A stretch of 64,000 nt of DNA from Podospora pseudocomata (lineage: Eukaryota; Ascomycota; Sordariomycetes; Sordariales; Podosporaceae). Positions 34,584-46,335 of the stretch are shown here, piece by piece. The notes under the pieces are model-generated. The model saw nothing but the letters and a program-made list of their open reading frames with translations. It had not been told where the DNA came from and ran no database searches. The first letter of the stretch is position 1; the number at the start of each line of letters is the position of its first letter. Where the stretch lies: contig NC_085890.1 in the NCBI RefSeq assembly GCF_035222375.1, positions 1,798,001-1,862,000 on the forward strand, written 5' to 3'. The position numbers and the translations under genes are program-made.

Positions 34584-36562
34584 ATGAGCGGACAGCCAGC
34601 CTGGAGAAGGCGAGGGCATTCGCTAGCAAGCACCAAGACCGTGCTTCTTTCTTTATTATCAGCATCACCAACTGCCATGGCCGCCTGCATTTCACTGCAA
34701 GGATCTAAAGCTTGTCCGGCCTGGCAGTCAGCTTCCATTACAACTTCCAATGGTCGTCTGAACGGTATCTTGTAAGTCGCTTGTCCCACCTGGATATCAG
34801 ACATCCATTCCAGCGGGTTTCAGATTGTAGATGGACTAATATGCTGCCGGCAGTCGTTTCTTATCATTCGTTTCTAGCACCGAGACTTTCGATCAACGCT
34901 TATTGACTTTTGTGCAATCGGACTATGTCCAAGAAAAGTACGTCGACGCCATGTGATGTTGCGAGGTTTCGACTACTGACTGTTCCTAGATATCAAACCC
35001 TGCTCGGTTGCGGGGATTTTGATCTCACCAACACCACCGAGCTCTACGCGCGTTTCACAACTACTGTAATATGTAATACTATCGTGCAAGAATCGATAGC
35101 AGATTGCAGTCTCGCCCCCGAAGACTCTCGACCTGTGTGCGCGGAAACATGCGTACGAGACCCCATGTCCCCTATGTTTTGGTGTAGAATTGGGAGGTTG
35201 TACTGACACCATGAATAGTCACAATTTGCCGAGGCCGAGACGTACGTTGTCAGTGACAACACGCTCTGTCCCAACCCCGGTAGGAACGCAAAGGAGCAGA
35301 TCAGAGCCGACTTTACGGACTGCTCATCGCCTGACAATGCGCTTTCCGGACGCTCCTGTATCCAGGGTATCGCCAACGAGCCCGAGAACTGCGGGTATGG
35401 TAGTAGCACCATTGGTCTGTGTTGGTACTGCGCTAAGGGCGGCATCAACTCGACCGATAGTTGCTGCTACAACTCGAATGCCGAGTCGAGGTGTGCTGGC
35501 GTCGTTTTGCCCTCGATCACACCTACCTTTGTACTTCCCACAAACACAGCACTGCCGCCCTTGAACGAGCAAAACGACGCTGAGAAGACCGGGCTAGGAG
35601 GGGGACCCATCGCTGGAATTGTGATTGGATCGATTGGCGGTGCTGCCCTGTTGGCATTGGGCATCTTCCTCTGTTGGCGGCGGCGTAGGCAGAGGCAGGG
35701 AAGCCAGAGCGGAAGCGTCTTCAATCAACCATCGCCTGCTAGGAAAGGGCCGGCCGTTCCTCAAATGGCTCAGCCAGGAACATCAGGACAGCCAGGTGTG
35801 CCGCCGGGCTTTGAGGCTCTACCGGGCGGTAGAATAGCCCGGATGTCGGCACTCGAGGGACACTCGGCCGATGCACCATCACACCACGTTGGCCGAGATA
35901 TCGCCACAGCCACGTCTGCCGGCTACAGTAGGAGAAGCGACAGAAGAAGAGGCGACGATCATTCCTCCTCTGACGGGTTTGGGTCCAGTCCAGAATCAGA
36001 CCGCGGCACGGGGATTGGAGTTCTCAGACCTCCGCCAACTGCTCTCAGGAGGAATGGTTCGCTCTCTAGCAGCTCGGTGCTGAATAGTGATGAGCCGCAC
36101 TCCCCAACTAGTGGTGGGATGTCCTCTCCCCAAGGTATGGCCAGCCAGCAATCCGAGCAGCTGCCATTCTTCAGAGACTACTATTCGCAAGACGAAATTC
36201 ACCCTGGCGATAGGGTGGCTGTGCTGTGGGCATATCAACCGCGTGCCCCTGACGAGTTCACTTTGGACCGCGGGCATATGCTCAAGGTTGTGGGTATTTG
36301 GGACGATGGGTGGGCGACGGGTATTCTGTTGGACGAGAGAACGGAGGAGTGGGAGGCTCGCAGGAATGCTCAGCGAGACAGCGGGGTCTCGAACACATCT
36401 GGCAGAGTGGCATCGACTTCTCCACCAGCGAACGGTGAAATCAAGGCGTTCCCCCTCGTGTGTGTCTGCCTGCCAGAGCATTGGAGACGGACGATCGAGG
36501 GCGATGGGTCTACCGAGACGGGATCTAGCAGCCACCCGCTGACGACAACAACTGGGTCCTGA
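34584..36562 (+). CDS. Single-pass membrane protein with Cys-rich ectodomain and cytoplasmic SH3 domain
   Basis: Exons 34584-34771, 34854-34937, 34990-35152 and 35219-36562 give 592 residues. An N-terminal hydrophobic signal (TKTVLLSLLSASPTAMAACI) precedes a Cys-rich extracellular region (about 35-260, for example CVGAETC-like and GLCWYCAKGG spacing) with N-glycosylation sequons (NTT, NST). A transmembrane helix follows (GPIAGIVIGSIGGAALLALG, about 275-298), with a basic stop-transfer CWRRRRQRQ. The cytoplasmic part is Ser-rich and disordered and ends in an SH3 domain (about 470-575): VAVLWAYQPRAPDEFTLDRG...GIWDDGWATG...AFPLVCVCLP. The layout suggests a cell-surface sensor feeding a proline-motif partner; this role is inference. 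The start was chosen because it precedes the signal directly. Confidence 0.8.
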
Positions 36563-37559
36563 TTGATAGCTTGCGATTATGATACCAGCGCTCGATCTAC
36601 GTTCTGAATAATGTCTCGATGAGTGTCTCTTTATTGTTTGGCATTGGCCACGGAGTTCGGTTGCGACACGGTTAGCTGCATTCTCTTCTCGACCTTCTCA
36701 GGTCATAATCCCTGGCTCGCCGCCTTGTACATATTGCACCCAAAACGTGTTAGTTTTTGGTATATACCCATGTTAAGGAAGGTGTTTGCGGTTGGTGTTG
36801 GGGAGATTAGGGGGTGTTCGGTTTGTAATGATGTCCAAGAGAGTATCTTCATGATGACCGGTTAGAGATTCTCGTGCTTTCTTATCACATAGCATCAAGA
36901 TATTCTGCTGGTACTTGTTTTAAATACAAAAAACTGTTAGAGAAATCTGTTGGGATCCTGTACTTTTGAGGCTGTGATTGTCATTGAGGATTGTGTTACA
37001 TTCTCCGGAAATGAAATCAACTTATTCTCCTAATAAACCTCCAGCATCATTTTCGTGTGCTTTGTTGCCCATCTCCAAGGCTGGCGAGAAGTTGTCACTT
37101 ATATGCACAAAGCGGGGTGTGGAGTTCGCGGGGTGACAGGCTGGGATCATGGGTGGAGCTGAAAGGTAAACGGTCCACAGTGACTTCATTTGAGCCAAAA
37201 GCTATCGTTATCTTATCGGCAGGCACCGATTGGCCCACCACCGTGTGCGTACTGTAGGCTTCAACACCGACTGACCAAAGCACCTCGTGCATCATAAAGT
37301 TGACCCAAAGTTCTGTCCCATACACATTTTCCCCGGCATTTCGACCCCGAGAAGACTACATCTGACCGTCACCCGCGACTTCCGACCGTACCAAGCACGA
37401 ATACCTCCCTCACCCCGCATTGACGACGACCTTTCCGCAATTTCGAGCACCGCGAACCATTCGTCTATTGGTACTCCAAAATGCGCCGAGCTTTCTCAAC
37501 ATTGAGACCTAGGTAGCCAGCTGTTCTAAGCGTCCCACCGCTTAACATCTCACACAGCG
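36563..37559. other. Intergenic region between the SH3 gene and vps15
   Basis: About 1 kb with the 3' flank of the SH3 gene and the vps15 promoter. No additional gene is seen. Confidence 0.5.
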
Positions 37560-40500
37560 ATGGGGCAGGGATTTTCTCTCGCCGCACCCCCAGCTGGGGC
37601 TGCCGGGATAGACGTTCCTGAGCTTGCCGACTTGGTCTACGAAAAGAGCATTGGCACCGCCCGCTTTATGAAGAGCATTCGAGCAAGACACCATGATGGA
37701 GTCGTATTAGTCAAAGTTCTCATTAAACCATATCCCATGTCCCTGGACAAGTACAAAGAACAGGTCCTTCGTACGCGCCCTTTCCCCATCAGCTTTACTG
37801 TGGGCATTGCTGACTTGTTGTCTCTAGGGGTAAGAAACGTGCTGGCCGATGTACCAAATGCCCTTCCATATCAACGTGCGATCGAAACCGAAACGAACGG
37901 ATATTTGATTCGCCAGTTCTTCTACAACTCGTTATATGACCGTCTGAGCACACGACCGTTTTTGGAAGATATCGAGAAGAGATGGTTGGCCTTTCAACTG
38001 CTTTGCGCTGTGCGTGACTGCCATGACAAAGACATTTATCATGGCGATATCAAGACGGAGAATACACTGGTGACGTCGTGGAACTGGCTGTACCTATCCG
38101 ACTTTTCGTCCTCGTTCAAGCCGGTCATGCTACCTGAGGACAACCCTGCCGATTTTTCCTACTTTTTCGACACGTCCGGCCGTAGAACTTGCTACTTGGC
38201 GCCGGAGCGATTTGTTCCTTCGGGGGAGGAACTAGACCCAAATGCAAAGATAACATGGGCGATGGATGTGTTCAGCGTCGGGTGTGTGATTGCAGAGCTG
38301 TTTCTTGAAGCGCCCATCTTCAGCTTGAGTCAGCTGTACAAGTACCGGAAAGGGGAGTATGATCCTGGGATATCGCACCTGAGTCGGATCCCTGATAAGG
38401 ACCTGAGGGAGATGGTGGGCCACATGATACAGCTGGATCCGCAGAAGAGATATTCGGCGGAACAGTACCTTGAGTTCTGGAAGGGAAAGGTGTTTCCGGC
38501 ATACTTTTACAACTTTCTGCACCAGTACATGGAGGTGATTACGGATCTCTCCCCTGGGCACTCTTCAAATCCGGCCAAGAACGTCGGTCAAGCTGATGAG
38601 AGGATCGAGAGGGTGTGGTCGGATTTCGACAAGATCTCTTATTTCTTGGGATATCACAATAATGATACGCAGGTGGAGGAACGACCGGTGGCTCCCAGGC
38701 TGGGACTGGGGCATTTCCCAGTCCGACTCAACATCCCGAATAATGAGCATTTCGTGTCGAGCGACAAGCAGCCGTTGGCAGATGACGGCACGCTGATATT
38801 CCTGACGCTGATTGTTTCCTCTCTCCGAAATACGGCACGCGCAAATTCAAAAGTCAAGGCATGCGATATACTTTTGGCCTTTTCTGAGCGGTTGACTGAC
38901 GAAGCAAAACTGGACCGGGTCTTGCCATATCTCGTTGCTTTGCTCAATGACAAGTCAGAGATTGTGGTCATTTCTGCGATTAGGACGATCACGCAGCTAC
39001 TGGATATGGTGAGGGTCATTACGCCTGTGAACGCACAGATATCTCTGGAGTATATCATGCCTAGGATGCAGGTTGTCTTGCTTGGAACGCAGCGCTCGAC
39101 TAGTTCGGCGGTTCGAGCAACATATGCTTCGGCTTTGGGCAAGTTGGCCAAGATTGCGGACCGTTTTCTTGTCATGGCTGCTACGCTGCGAGGAGATGGA
39201 TCTACGACCATTGCAGACCCTGAGGTTGAGCCTGGGACGGAGCCAGACGCGGCGTTTGATGGGCTTTATGACAATGCCCGCAGGGAGTTGACCGGCCTGT
39301 TCGAAACTCACACCAAGGCGCTGATTGAGGATTCGGATCCCTTTGTGCGACGAGCCTTCCTTACCTCGGTGCCAGAGCTGTGTATCTTCTTCGGTGTTGC
39401 CCAGGCCAACGATATCATCTTGGCTCATCTCAACACCTACCTCAATGATCGAGACTGGATGCTGAAATGCGCCTTCTTTGACGCGATCGTGGGAATTGCG
39501 GCTTTCCTCGGCAGCAGCACGCTGGAAAAGTTCATTCTGCCTCTTATGGTGCAGGCGGTCACGGACCCGGAAGAGTATGTTGTCCAGGGTGCGCTCCGTT
39601 CTCTGGCAGAGTTGGGGTCCTTGGGTCTGCTGACCAAGCAGTCCTACACTGATCTCATCAGCGATGTCGCCCGCTTCACGGTCCACCCTAACATATGGAT
39701 CCGAGAGGCGGCTGTCGAGTTCATTGCTTCGGGCAGCATGTTTTTGAGTCGGGCATATCTCAAAGTTCAAGTGCTGCCAAAGCTGGGGCCGTATCTCAAG
39801 CCAGAGCGCGTACCGGACTTTTCTGAGCTGGGGATTCTTGAGGCGCTTCAGAAGCCGCTGTCTCGGTCTGTCTTTGACCATGCTCTGATGTGGGCTTCCA
39901 AGACGGAGAAGGGTGATTTCTGGACGTTCAAAAAGGGACGTGATAGTGTTTTGGGGCCGAGCCAGATATTTGAGCAGGCGTCAAAGAACAAGGAGGACGA
40001 TGCGTGGCTGAGGAAGTTGCGGAATTTGGGTCTGTCTCAAGAGGATGAGCCGAAGCTGTTGGCACTTAGGGAGTTTATCTGGCGATTGAGCCAGATGAAG
40101 ACAAGGGATTCGACAGGTCAAGAGACGACGACGACGACGACGACGACTACGGGTGGTAGTAATGGTATTATTCCCCTTCGGTCACTTGGGATTACCCCCC
40201 AGACTGTGTTGTTTGATGAGGAGCCTTTGCGGTATCCGATGCCGTCTATTCAGGCTGAGCCGGGGACTCCGAGGACGATAGAGGATGCGCTGCTTGATGC
40301 GTCCATGTCGATTGATGACCCTGTTGGCAAGAAGCGCAGGGCGGCGTTGAATAATCATCGGTCGAGACTTAATAGCAGGGATAACATGTCGCCGGCGTCT
40401 GTGGATGGCAGGCGGCCTTTTGAGGATGAGGGGGCGGTATCGCCGACTGCGTCGAGGGATACTTCTGTTAGGACGTCGGTGGCGCAAGGGAAGAACGTGT

Positions 40501-42288
40501 TGTCTGTTATGGATGATGATCGGTCGCTGTCGGATGCGCCTTATGCGAGCAGGAGGGTTTTGCGGCATCAGTCGAGTGCGATGAATCTGATGAATAGGAA
40601 AGACAGCGCCAAGTCTGGGCCTGAGACTGGCACGACGGAGACGAATGCGTTTGGACAAGTCGAGGGGCCGCTCAGTCAAGGGTTGAGGGTTTCGTCTTAT
40701 CCCGAGACGGAGACTGGGCTGGCTTTTGCGAAGGAACGGTTGAGGGGTCATCACACTTATACTGGGAGCGACCCGAACATTATCCGGATGCTGGATAACA
40801 TGTACATTGAGAATTATCCCCGGGATTTGCTCGAGTATGGGCCGCTGGTGACGCCGGTGAGGCGACGGAAGTCGAGCAGGCAGTCTGTCCCTTCTGGATA
40901 TGAGGAGCCCTGGAAGCCGGCGGGCAAGCTGGTTGGCATGTTGGCCGAACATGTCGGCCCCATCAACCGGGTTGTTCCCTCGCCGGACCATCGGTTTTTT
41001 ATCACAGGTGGGGATGATGGGTGTGTTAAAGTCTGGGATACGAAACGCCTAGAGAGGATGGTCACACATAAAGCGAGGCAGACTCACAAACATGCTCCCG
41101 GGGCGAGGGTGCTGGCAATGTGTTTTGTTGAAAACACGCACAGCTTTGTCAGCTGTGCCACTGACGGGAGTGTGCACATCCTCAAGGTCAATTCGATTCT
41201 CAGCGGGGTTAGTTACCGGTATGAAAAGCTGAAGTTGCTCAGGGAGTATACTGGACTAGGGGAAGGGGAGTATGTAGTCTGGTGCGAGCACTACAGACAA
41301 GAAGCGAACTCGGTGCTGGTGCTGCTGACGAACAAGAGCAACATCATTGGTGTCGACCTCAGGACGATGGGGGAGCTGTTCCGGCTGGAGAACCCGGTTC
41401 ATCACGGCACGCCGACGTGTTTCTGCGTGGACAGGAAGAGGAACTGGCTTTGTCTTGGGACGAGCCATGGGGTTTTGGACCTGTGGGATCTGAGGTTCAA
41501 GACTAGGTTGAGGGGGTGGGGGGTGCCGGGGAAGGGGGAGATCTACAGGGTTACGCCGCACCCGGCGAAGGGGAGGGGGAGATGGGTTTTGGTCAGCGGG
41601 GGACGGGGCAGGGGAGATTACGGTTTGGGATTTGGAGAGGTGTATTTGTCGGGAGGTGTACAGGGTGGCGGGGAATAAGGAGGGGCCGAAGGGGTATGAT
41701 GCTTGGGAGGTGGACGAGGAGAGGCCGGAGGGGATCATGCTGGGGAGGTTTGCGACGAATATTGAGATGGGGGCTGGGGGGCCGGCGGGTGGGAGTGGGG
41801 GAAATATGGATAGGGGGGTGAGGGCGATGACGGTGGGGCTTGGGGCTGGGGAGGATGTGAGGGATGTGAGGCATGCTTTTGTTATTACGGGGGGGAGCGA
41901 TAAGAAGTTGAGGTATTGGGATTTGGTGAGGGTGGATAATAGTGTGATTTTTAGTGGGTTGATGCCCGAGGATGGGAGGTTGGGGTATTCTACTAGTCAT
42001 CCGACTGCCAGTATGACGCTGCATACGGAGCGGCCGCCGAATCAGAAGGAGAAGGGGGGTGGGGGGACGAACGGGCCGGCGGCGGCGAATGGGGGGACGG
42101 GGTTGGCGGGGGATGTTGAGCAGCCGGTCAAGAGGGTGAGGCAGGCGAGGAGTACGGTTGTTTCGGCGGAGCAGCAGGGGTTGTTGAGGAGTCATATGGA
42201 CGCGGTGATGGATGTTATCTGGTTGGAGTCGCCCTATCCAATGACTGCGAGTGTGGATAGGAGCGGGACGATCTTGTTGCTGCAGTAG
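37560..42288 (+). CDS. VPS15: Phosphatidylinositol 3-kinase regulatory kinase VPS15, apparent frameshift near 41.6 kb
   Basis: The protein starts MGQGFS (N-myristoylation signal). The kinase domain (about 1-330) has IYHGDIKTENTLV and DFS in place of DFG, as in this family; HEAT repeats (about 380-800) and C-terminal WD40 repeats follow. A 57-nt intron (37771-37827, GTACGC...TCTCTAG) has no stop and a multiple-of-three length; removing it restores the family sequence VLR-VRNVLADVP. Near 41599-41620 the frame changes: family-like VSGGTGQGEITVWDLERC is recovered only if two single bases are restored in two G-runs. Reading then continues to 42288, about 1557 residues, the right size. VPS15 anchors and activates VPS34 for autophagy and vacuolar sorting. 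The break may be an assembly error or a real mutation. Confidence 0.88.
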
Positions 42289-42778
42289 GGGCTATGGTTT
42301 GAGACGGAGTTTGCGATGATTATTTAGCCCAGTGATGAAATAAAACCTTTGCTTAAGAAGGACCTTCGCCTGTGTCTATTTTAAGTAGGAGAAACTATAG
42401 ACAGAACCGTGCAGCACTGGACAAATGGAATGCTGGAGTACAGCCCCGTTTAAACATAAGGGGGCGGGTGAGGGTTAGGGTCAAGACATGTCGTTGCCAG
42501 GCGGTGAGTGCTGAGGCTCCACAATTTATTTTGCCGCTCAGCCTTGTGGAGCTTTTTGGGAATGGGTGTGTGGTGGTTGCGCCTGCCGCGTCCAAAGTGA
42601 ACTTGCACGCGACAACGATCTTCATATCTTGGAATTGCGAAGTGCGACTCGTTGATTACAACAATTTTATCGCCCGCTACTACTTTTACCTGCTGCGCAA
42701 ACACCGAATCGAGAAAGCAGTCGAGATTATCACCACCACCAAAAGTCAACAAACCAGCTAGAGGATCAAACCATCAAA
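42289..42778. other. Intergenic region between vps15 and lea1
   Basis: About 490 bp: the vps15 3' flank, the telo-box-like element and the lea1 leader. No gene is seen. Confidence 0.5.
42470..42481 (+). promoter_or_regulatory. Telo-box-like element (TTAGGG) in the lea1 promoter
   Basis: GAGGGTTAGGGT lies about 300 bp upstream of the lea1 start codon. Telomere-repeat-like boxes in promoters are bound by TTAGGG-binding factors in several fungi. Similar motifs occur near 47635 and 54056. Confidence 0.35.
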
Positions 42779-43689
42779 ATGAGGCTAACCCCCGACCTCA
42801 TCGCCTCGTCCCTCTCCTACCTCAACCCGCTCAAAGAGCGCGAGATTGACCTCCGAGGTACGCTTTTTTTTTTCTCATCTGAAAAGAACAGATACTGTCC
42901 ACACTTGAGCTCGGCTTACCTACCACACACCCTCCCGTAAAAAAAGGCCATAGAATACCCGCCATCGAAAACCTCGCCGTCGCCGGCCCGCACGACTCGA
43001 TCGACCTGACCGATAATGACATCCAACTCCTTGGGAACTTCCCCTTGTCGCCGCGGGTGAGGACGTTGCTGCTGGCGAGGAACAGGATCAGCGCCATCGC
43101 GCCGGGGGCGGTGCAGAGCCTGCCGAACCTGAGGAATTTGAACCTGGGGGAGAACGAGATTAGGGAGCTGGGGGATTTGGACGTGCTGGGGAGGTGGGGG
43201 GGTTTGGTGCACTTGTGTCTCGGGGGAAATCCGGTTGTGAAGAAGGAGCATTACCGGTATTGGGTGCTTTGGCGGTGCCCGAGTGTGAGGTTTTTGGATT
43301 ATCAAAAGGTGAGGGAGGCGGAGAGGGAGAAGGCCAGGGAGTTGTTTGGGACGGTGGAGGAGCCGAGTGAGTTGGCGCAGAAGGTGGGTTATTATTCTGT
43401 TGATGGGTATGGCAGGGGAGGGTTCAGGCTGACTGGGAAACAGATTATGGGCATCAAGAGCAAGACGTTCGATTCGACGACTACTTCGGGAGGCAAGGGT
43501 GGTGGACCGGGTGGTGAGACGTCCAAGCTGTCGAGACTGAAACTGACAGATAAGGAGAAGAAGAAGCTCCAGGAGTTGATCAAGAAGGCGAACTCGTTGG
43601 AGGAGATCAACAGGCTGGAGAAGGCGCTATTGGAGGGGAGGTTGCCGCCCGGGATTATTGTTGAGGATGGGGATGCTATGGAGGAGTAA
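42779..43689 (+). CDS. lea1: U2 small nuclear ribonucleoprotein A' (LEA1)
   Basis: Exons 42779-42857 and 42947-43689 (intron GTACGC...AAAAAG, 89 nt) give 273 residues. The N-terminus MRLTPDLIASSLSYLNPLKE leads into leucine-rich repeats (IDLTDNDIQLLGNFPLSPRV, LLLARNRISAIAPGAV, LRNLNLGENEIRELGDLDVL), the LRR cap HYRYWVLWRCPSVRFLDYQKV, and a basic C-terminus. This is the U2A' protein that binds U2 snRNA stem-loop IV together with U2B''. The family cap motif and length are right. The coding strand switches from C-rich to G-rich near 43045. Confidence 0.93.
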
Positions 43690-45009
43690 GGGTATGACAT
43701 TGAGACAAACCGAGGGGAAACGGGTGTCGTTACTGGAGTCAGACGGCCACCGGAAATTTTAAAAAAAAAATTGATTGGGAAAGGCGATACCAAAATGTAT
43801 AGAATAATCTTCAGAGCGGGTGGTACATGGTCAGAATTTGACTTGTATATTGTGCCCATGTCTGGTCGTTGCTAGACGTAACTACCGGCACTTCCCGTGC
43901 TGAGACATCACTGGGACAGCACCTTTCTCTGCCTGTGGGCTCCGTCCCCACCTTTTCCTTTTACCTCTGGTCATGCACGGGAAAGTTCTCGTTTCATCAT
44001 CAGAGAGATTGTTTATGATGATGACGATCAAGAGGGCAACTGATAAGAAGGCATTCAGGACCGTAAGGATGGTGAAAAGATCATCAGACATGGTTGCTGA
44101 AGCTCTGGGCGGTAACTTGTGGAGAAGTGGAAAAAGAGAATGTTGGATTACTGGAGTTTTCCGCTAATATTGTTTTGACAAACACAAGCCCGGTGGTAGG
44201 GGCTTGACGCCACAGTGGAAAGGGTTGTTTTACTGGGTCTTGATCACCTCCTGACTCCCACGCTTTTGACTGGGTCACAGTGATAGGAATAAGGTCAGTC
44301 ATGGAAACCATGAAAAAGAATGGAAAGCAGGAACTGCTCTTGATGACGCAAAAAGTATGAAGATACATGCATCTTTGGATAAACACTACAGGAAACATAT
44401 CGGGACCTTTCTCCAACAGCGACTTCCTAGCAAATCTCCACCAGCCGTTGATTCTTTGGAAACGAAGTAGGCGATTGCGAGCTCGAGGAAGCCGTCGGGG
44501 CAACAGCCAGATCGGGTTGAGGAGGGTTTAGACACGTTGCTTGGTTGGTAGCGGGCTCGGTAGGAGTGTCTGGTTCGGAATTCGGTGAAGCTTGTGAGGC
44601 TTCTGGGTTGGCCTTGTCATCACCACCATCCGTCTTGGTGTTTTTTTTGCCACCTCTTGTCTTCAACTGGACCCAATTTATGCGTCAAGGGAAAGCTAGG
44701 GCTAAGGCCAGGATAGATACGATACTGTTGCAAAGTGTACAGTACTGGTGCACGCCCCAACGGCCGGTCGTGGGAATGGGTTTGACGATCTCAACTTGGG
44801 TGATTCCGGTTGGGGATGTAATGGGGGTGGTGGTTCTGGCGGGTTCTGGCGCGATAGATAGCGTCACCGCAAGGTGAACCTCGGTGATGTACCTCGCCTC
44901 CTGGGTGTTGAAACCGGGGCCTGTGCATGTTGTGGTGTATCGACTATAGTGATGTGTTTTGGCTGGTTCGGTTGCGAATCGTTGAGGTGGCTGTCCACAC
45001 ATCACCAAT
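43690..45009. other. Gene-poor region at the left of the relic island
   Basis: Apart from the small membrane ORF at 43882-44091, a minus-strand frame at 44427-44666 encodes 79 low-complexity residues rich in Pro, Ser, Asn and Thr (start MKTRGGKKNTKTDGGDDK). It is of doubtful coding status. Nothing else is recognised. Confidence 0.35.
43882..44091 (-). CDS. Possible small single-pass membrane protein (69 residues)
   Basis: The frame starts MSDDLFTILTVLNAFLSVAL and has one clear hydrophobic helix up to IIINNL, then a basic, Cys-containing tail. The hydrophobic profile is coherent, but no family is recognised and no intron or promoter evidence supports it. It could be a chance ORF. Confidence 0.27.
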   Translation of the reverse strand: MSDDLFTILTVLNAFLSVALLIVIIINNLSDDETRTFPCMTRGKRKRWGRSPQAEKGAVPVMSQHGKCR

Positions 45010-45260
45010 GTCCTAAAATATGGTCGATAGGCATATATTACTTGTCAATACGCCTTCAAACGTAGTAAATAAGCATTAAAGGACATCAATACATTACCAA
45101 AGATAGTCAATAGGCCTTTAAAGATAGTTAATAGGTCTTGAAAGATAGTCAATATGCCTTGAAAGATAGTTAACAGGCCTTTAAAGATACTCGATAGGTG
45201 GTTAAGTTAGTATTAAAGGCGTACAAAGTATCTTTAAAGGCCTATTGATTATGTTGTAAG
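45010..45260 (+). repeat. 21-bp-period tandem repeat array, locus 2 (about 12 units)
   Basis: Twelve units, all 21 bp except one of 20 bp (94-113 in the 45,0xx numbering). The best-preserved core is 45099-45182, where four consecutive units read AAAGATAGTYAAYAKGYCTTK. Further units to the left (45010-45093) and right (45183-45260) keep spacing but diverge. One right-hand unit is inverted: TCTTTAAAGGCCTATTGA at 45231-45248 is the exact reverse complement of 45107-45124, so an 18-bp stem could form. Confidence 0.85.
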
Positions 45261-46335
45261 GGGTTAATGTATTAGTGTAATATCTATATTTTGTGTTTGA
45301 TCCCCCCCAAGGGTATTACCATCTACAAGCTCTAAGAATTCAATGGTAGTACTATGCGAGGGAGAGATCAGCTGGGACTCGAAAGTGTTCCTTCCTACTT
45401 GCCACACCATAACGAGACTTGCCGTACTCCAACAGAATATTTCGATTCAGGCTAGCAAAGACCTTCCCACTTTTTAATATTCCCCTCCTTCCGCAACATA
45501 ATCTCCCAATCCTGCCTGGTCCGGTTGCGATTTGGCTTGCTGTGCTGGCGTTGGTTTCGAAATTTTGGGGGTGGTTCGATATGTAGTCCATGATAGCTTT
45601 CGCAGCCGATCCTGGTGGCCTTGAACTCTTCTGTCTTCCCACAAGGTAGATGGTTATAAAGCGAGTAATCAGAAAATCCAAAGCTGGTGATGTATGGGAA
45701 TACGTCTACCTCGTTGGGTTTTCCTTCCCTGACAAGATCTCAATATCTTTCCTTGACAAGCCGCCGGCCAGTCTTAAGCCGTGCTATTGAGCAAGATGGC
45801 CCGATGATGAAGTTGACCGGGATCAGGGCAATCGAAATGATGATTGCAGGCATGAAACATGACAGGGAGCCAAGCCTATTCCCGACGAATTCAATGAGGA
45901 GCACGGTCTAGTTGAGATTGACATTGCCAACTTTGGCGTAACCAGACAACTAGCCAGGGCCGAGAACGACAAAGGCTTGACATTACTCTGTTTCTTCTTC
46001 TCGATAACGCCGTCAGTGCATGTTGCCACGTGTTGGGGAAAAAAAGAATGCACAGTTACCTGCCTTCTCGTTGGGTTTCTCCAGGCAAGCCATTCCAAGA
46101 CGTATCTCTCTCCCAAACGTGCGAGCAGGGACCAGAGGGGCAGCCTGCTAAAACACTGCTAGGAACACCCGGGACATCGCGGCATACACTACTTCACTGG
46201 GCCGGAGAATTCGGTGATTATGGCTGTGCCTCTCGGTCAGCCGCAGGCAGTAGGCTAAGTCGCCCATCTTAGAGCCAGGTATCGATGACGGAGGTATATA
46301 CACCAATGTCTGCTGTGGGTAGTCCAGGGCTGCCA
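45261..46335. other. Relic region between repeat arrays, left part
   Basis: Several frames contain protein-like fragments interrupted by stops, for example VWEYVYLVGFSFPDKIS near 45690 and HGLVEIDIANFGVTRQLARA near 45900 on the plus strand, and a 109-codon minus frame at 45352-45681. None can be joined into a gene and no family is recognised. Confidence 0.35.

Noticed and set aside
40182-42195. Long minus-strand frames opposite vps15
   Set aside because: Arg/Pro-rich mirror frames caused by G-rich codons on the coding strand.
42470-42481. TTAGGG motif as a telomere end or interstitial telomere
   Set aside because: Only two imperfect units within a promoter; no array.
45010-45260. CRISPR-like array
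   Set aside because: There are no unique spacers between identical repeats; units abut directly, and the organism is a eukaryote.
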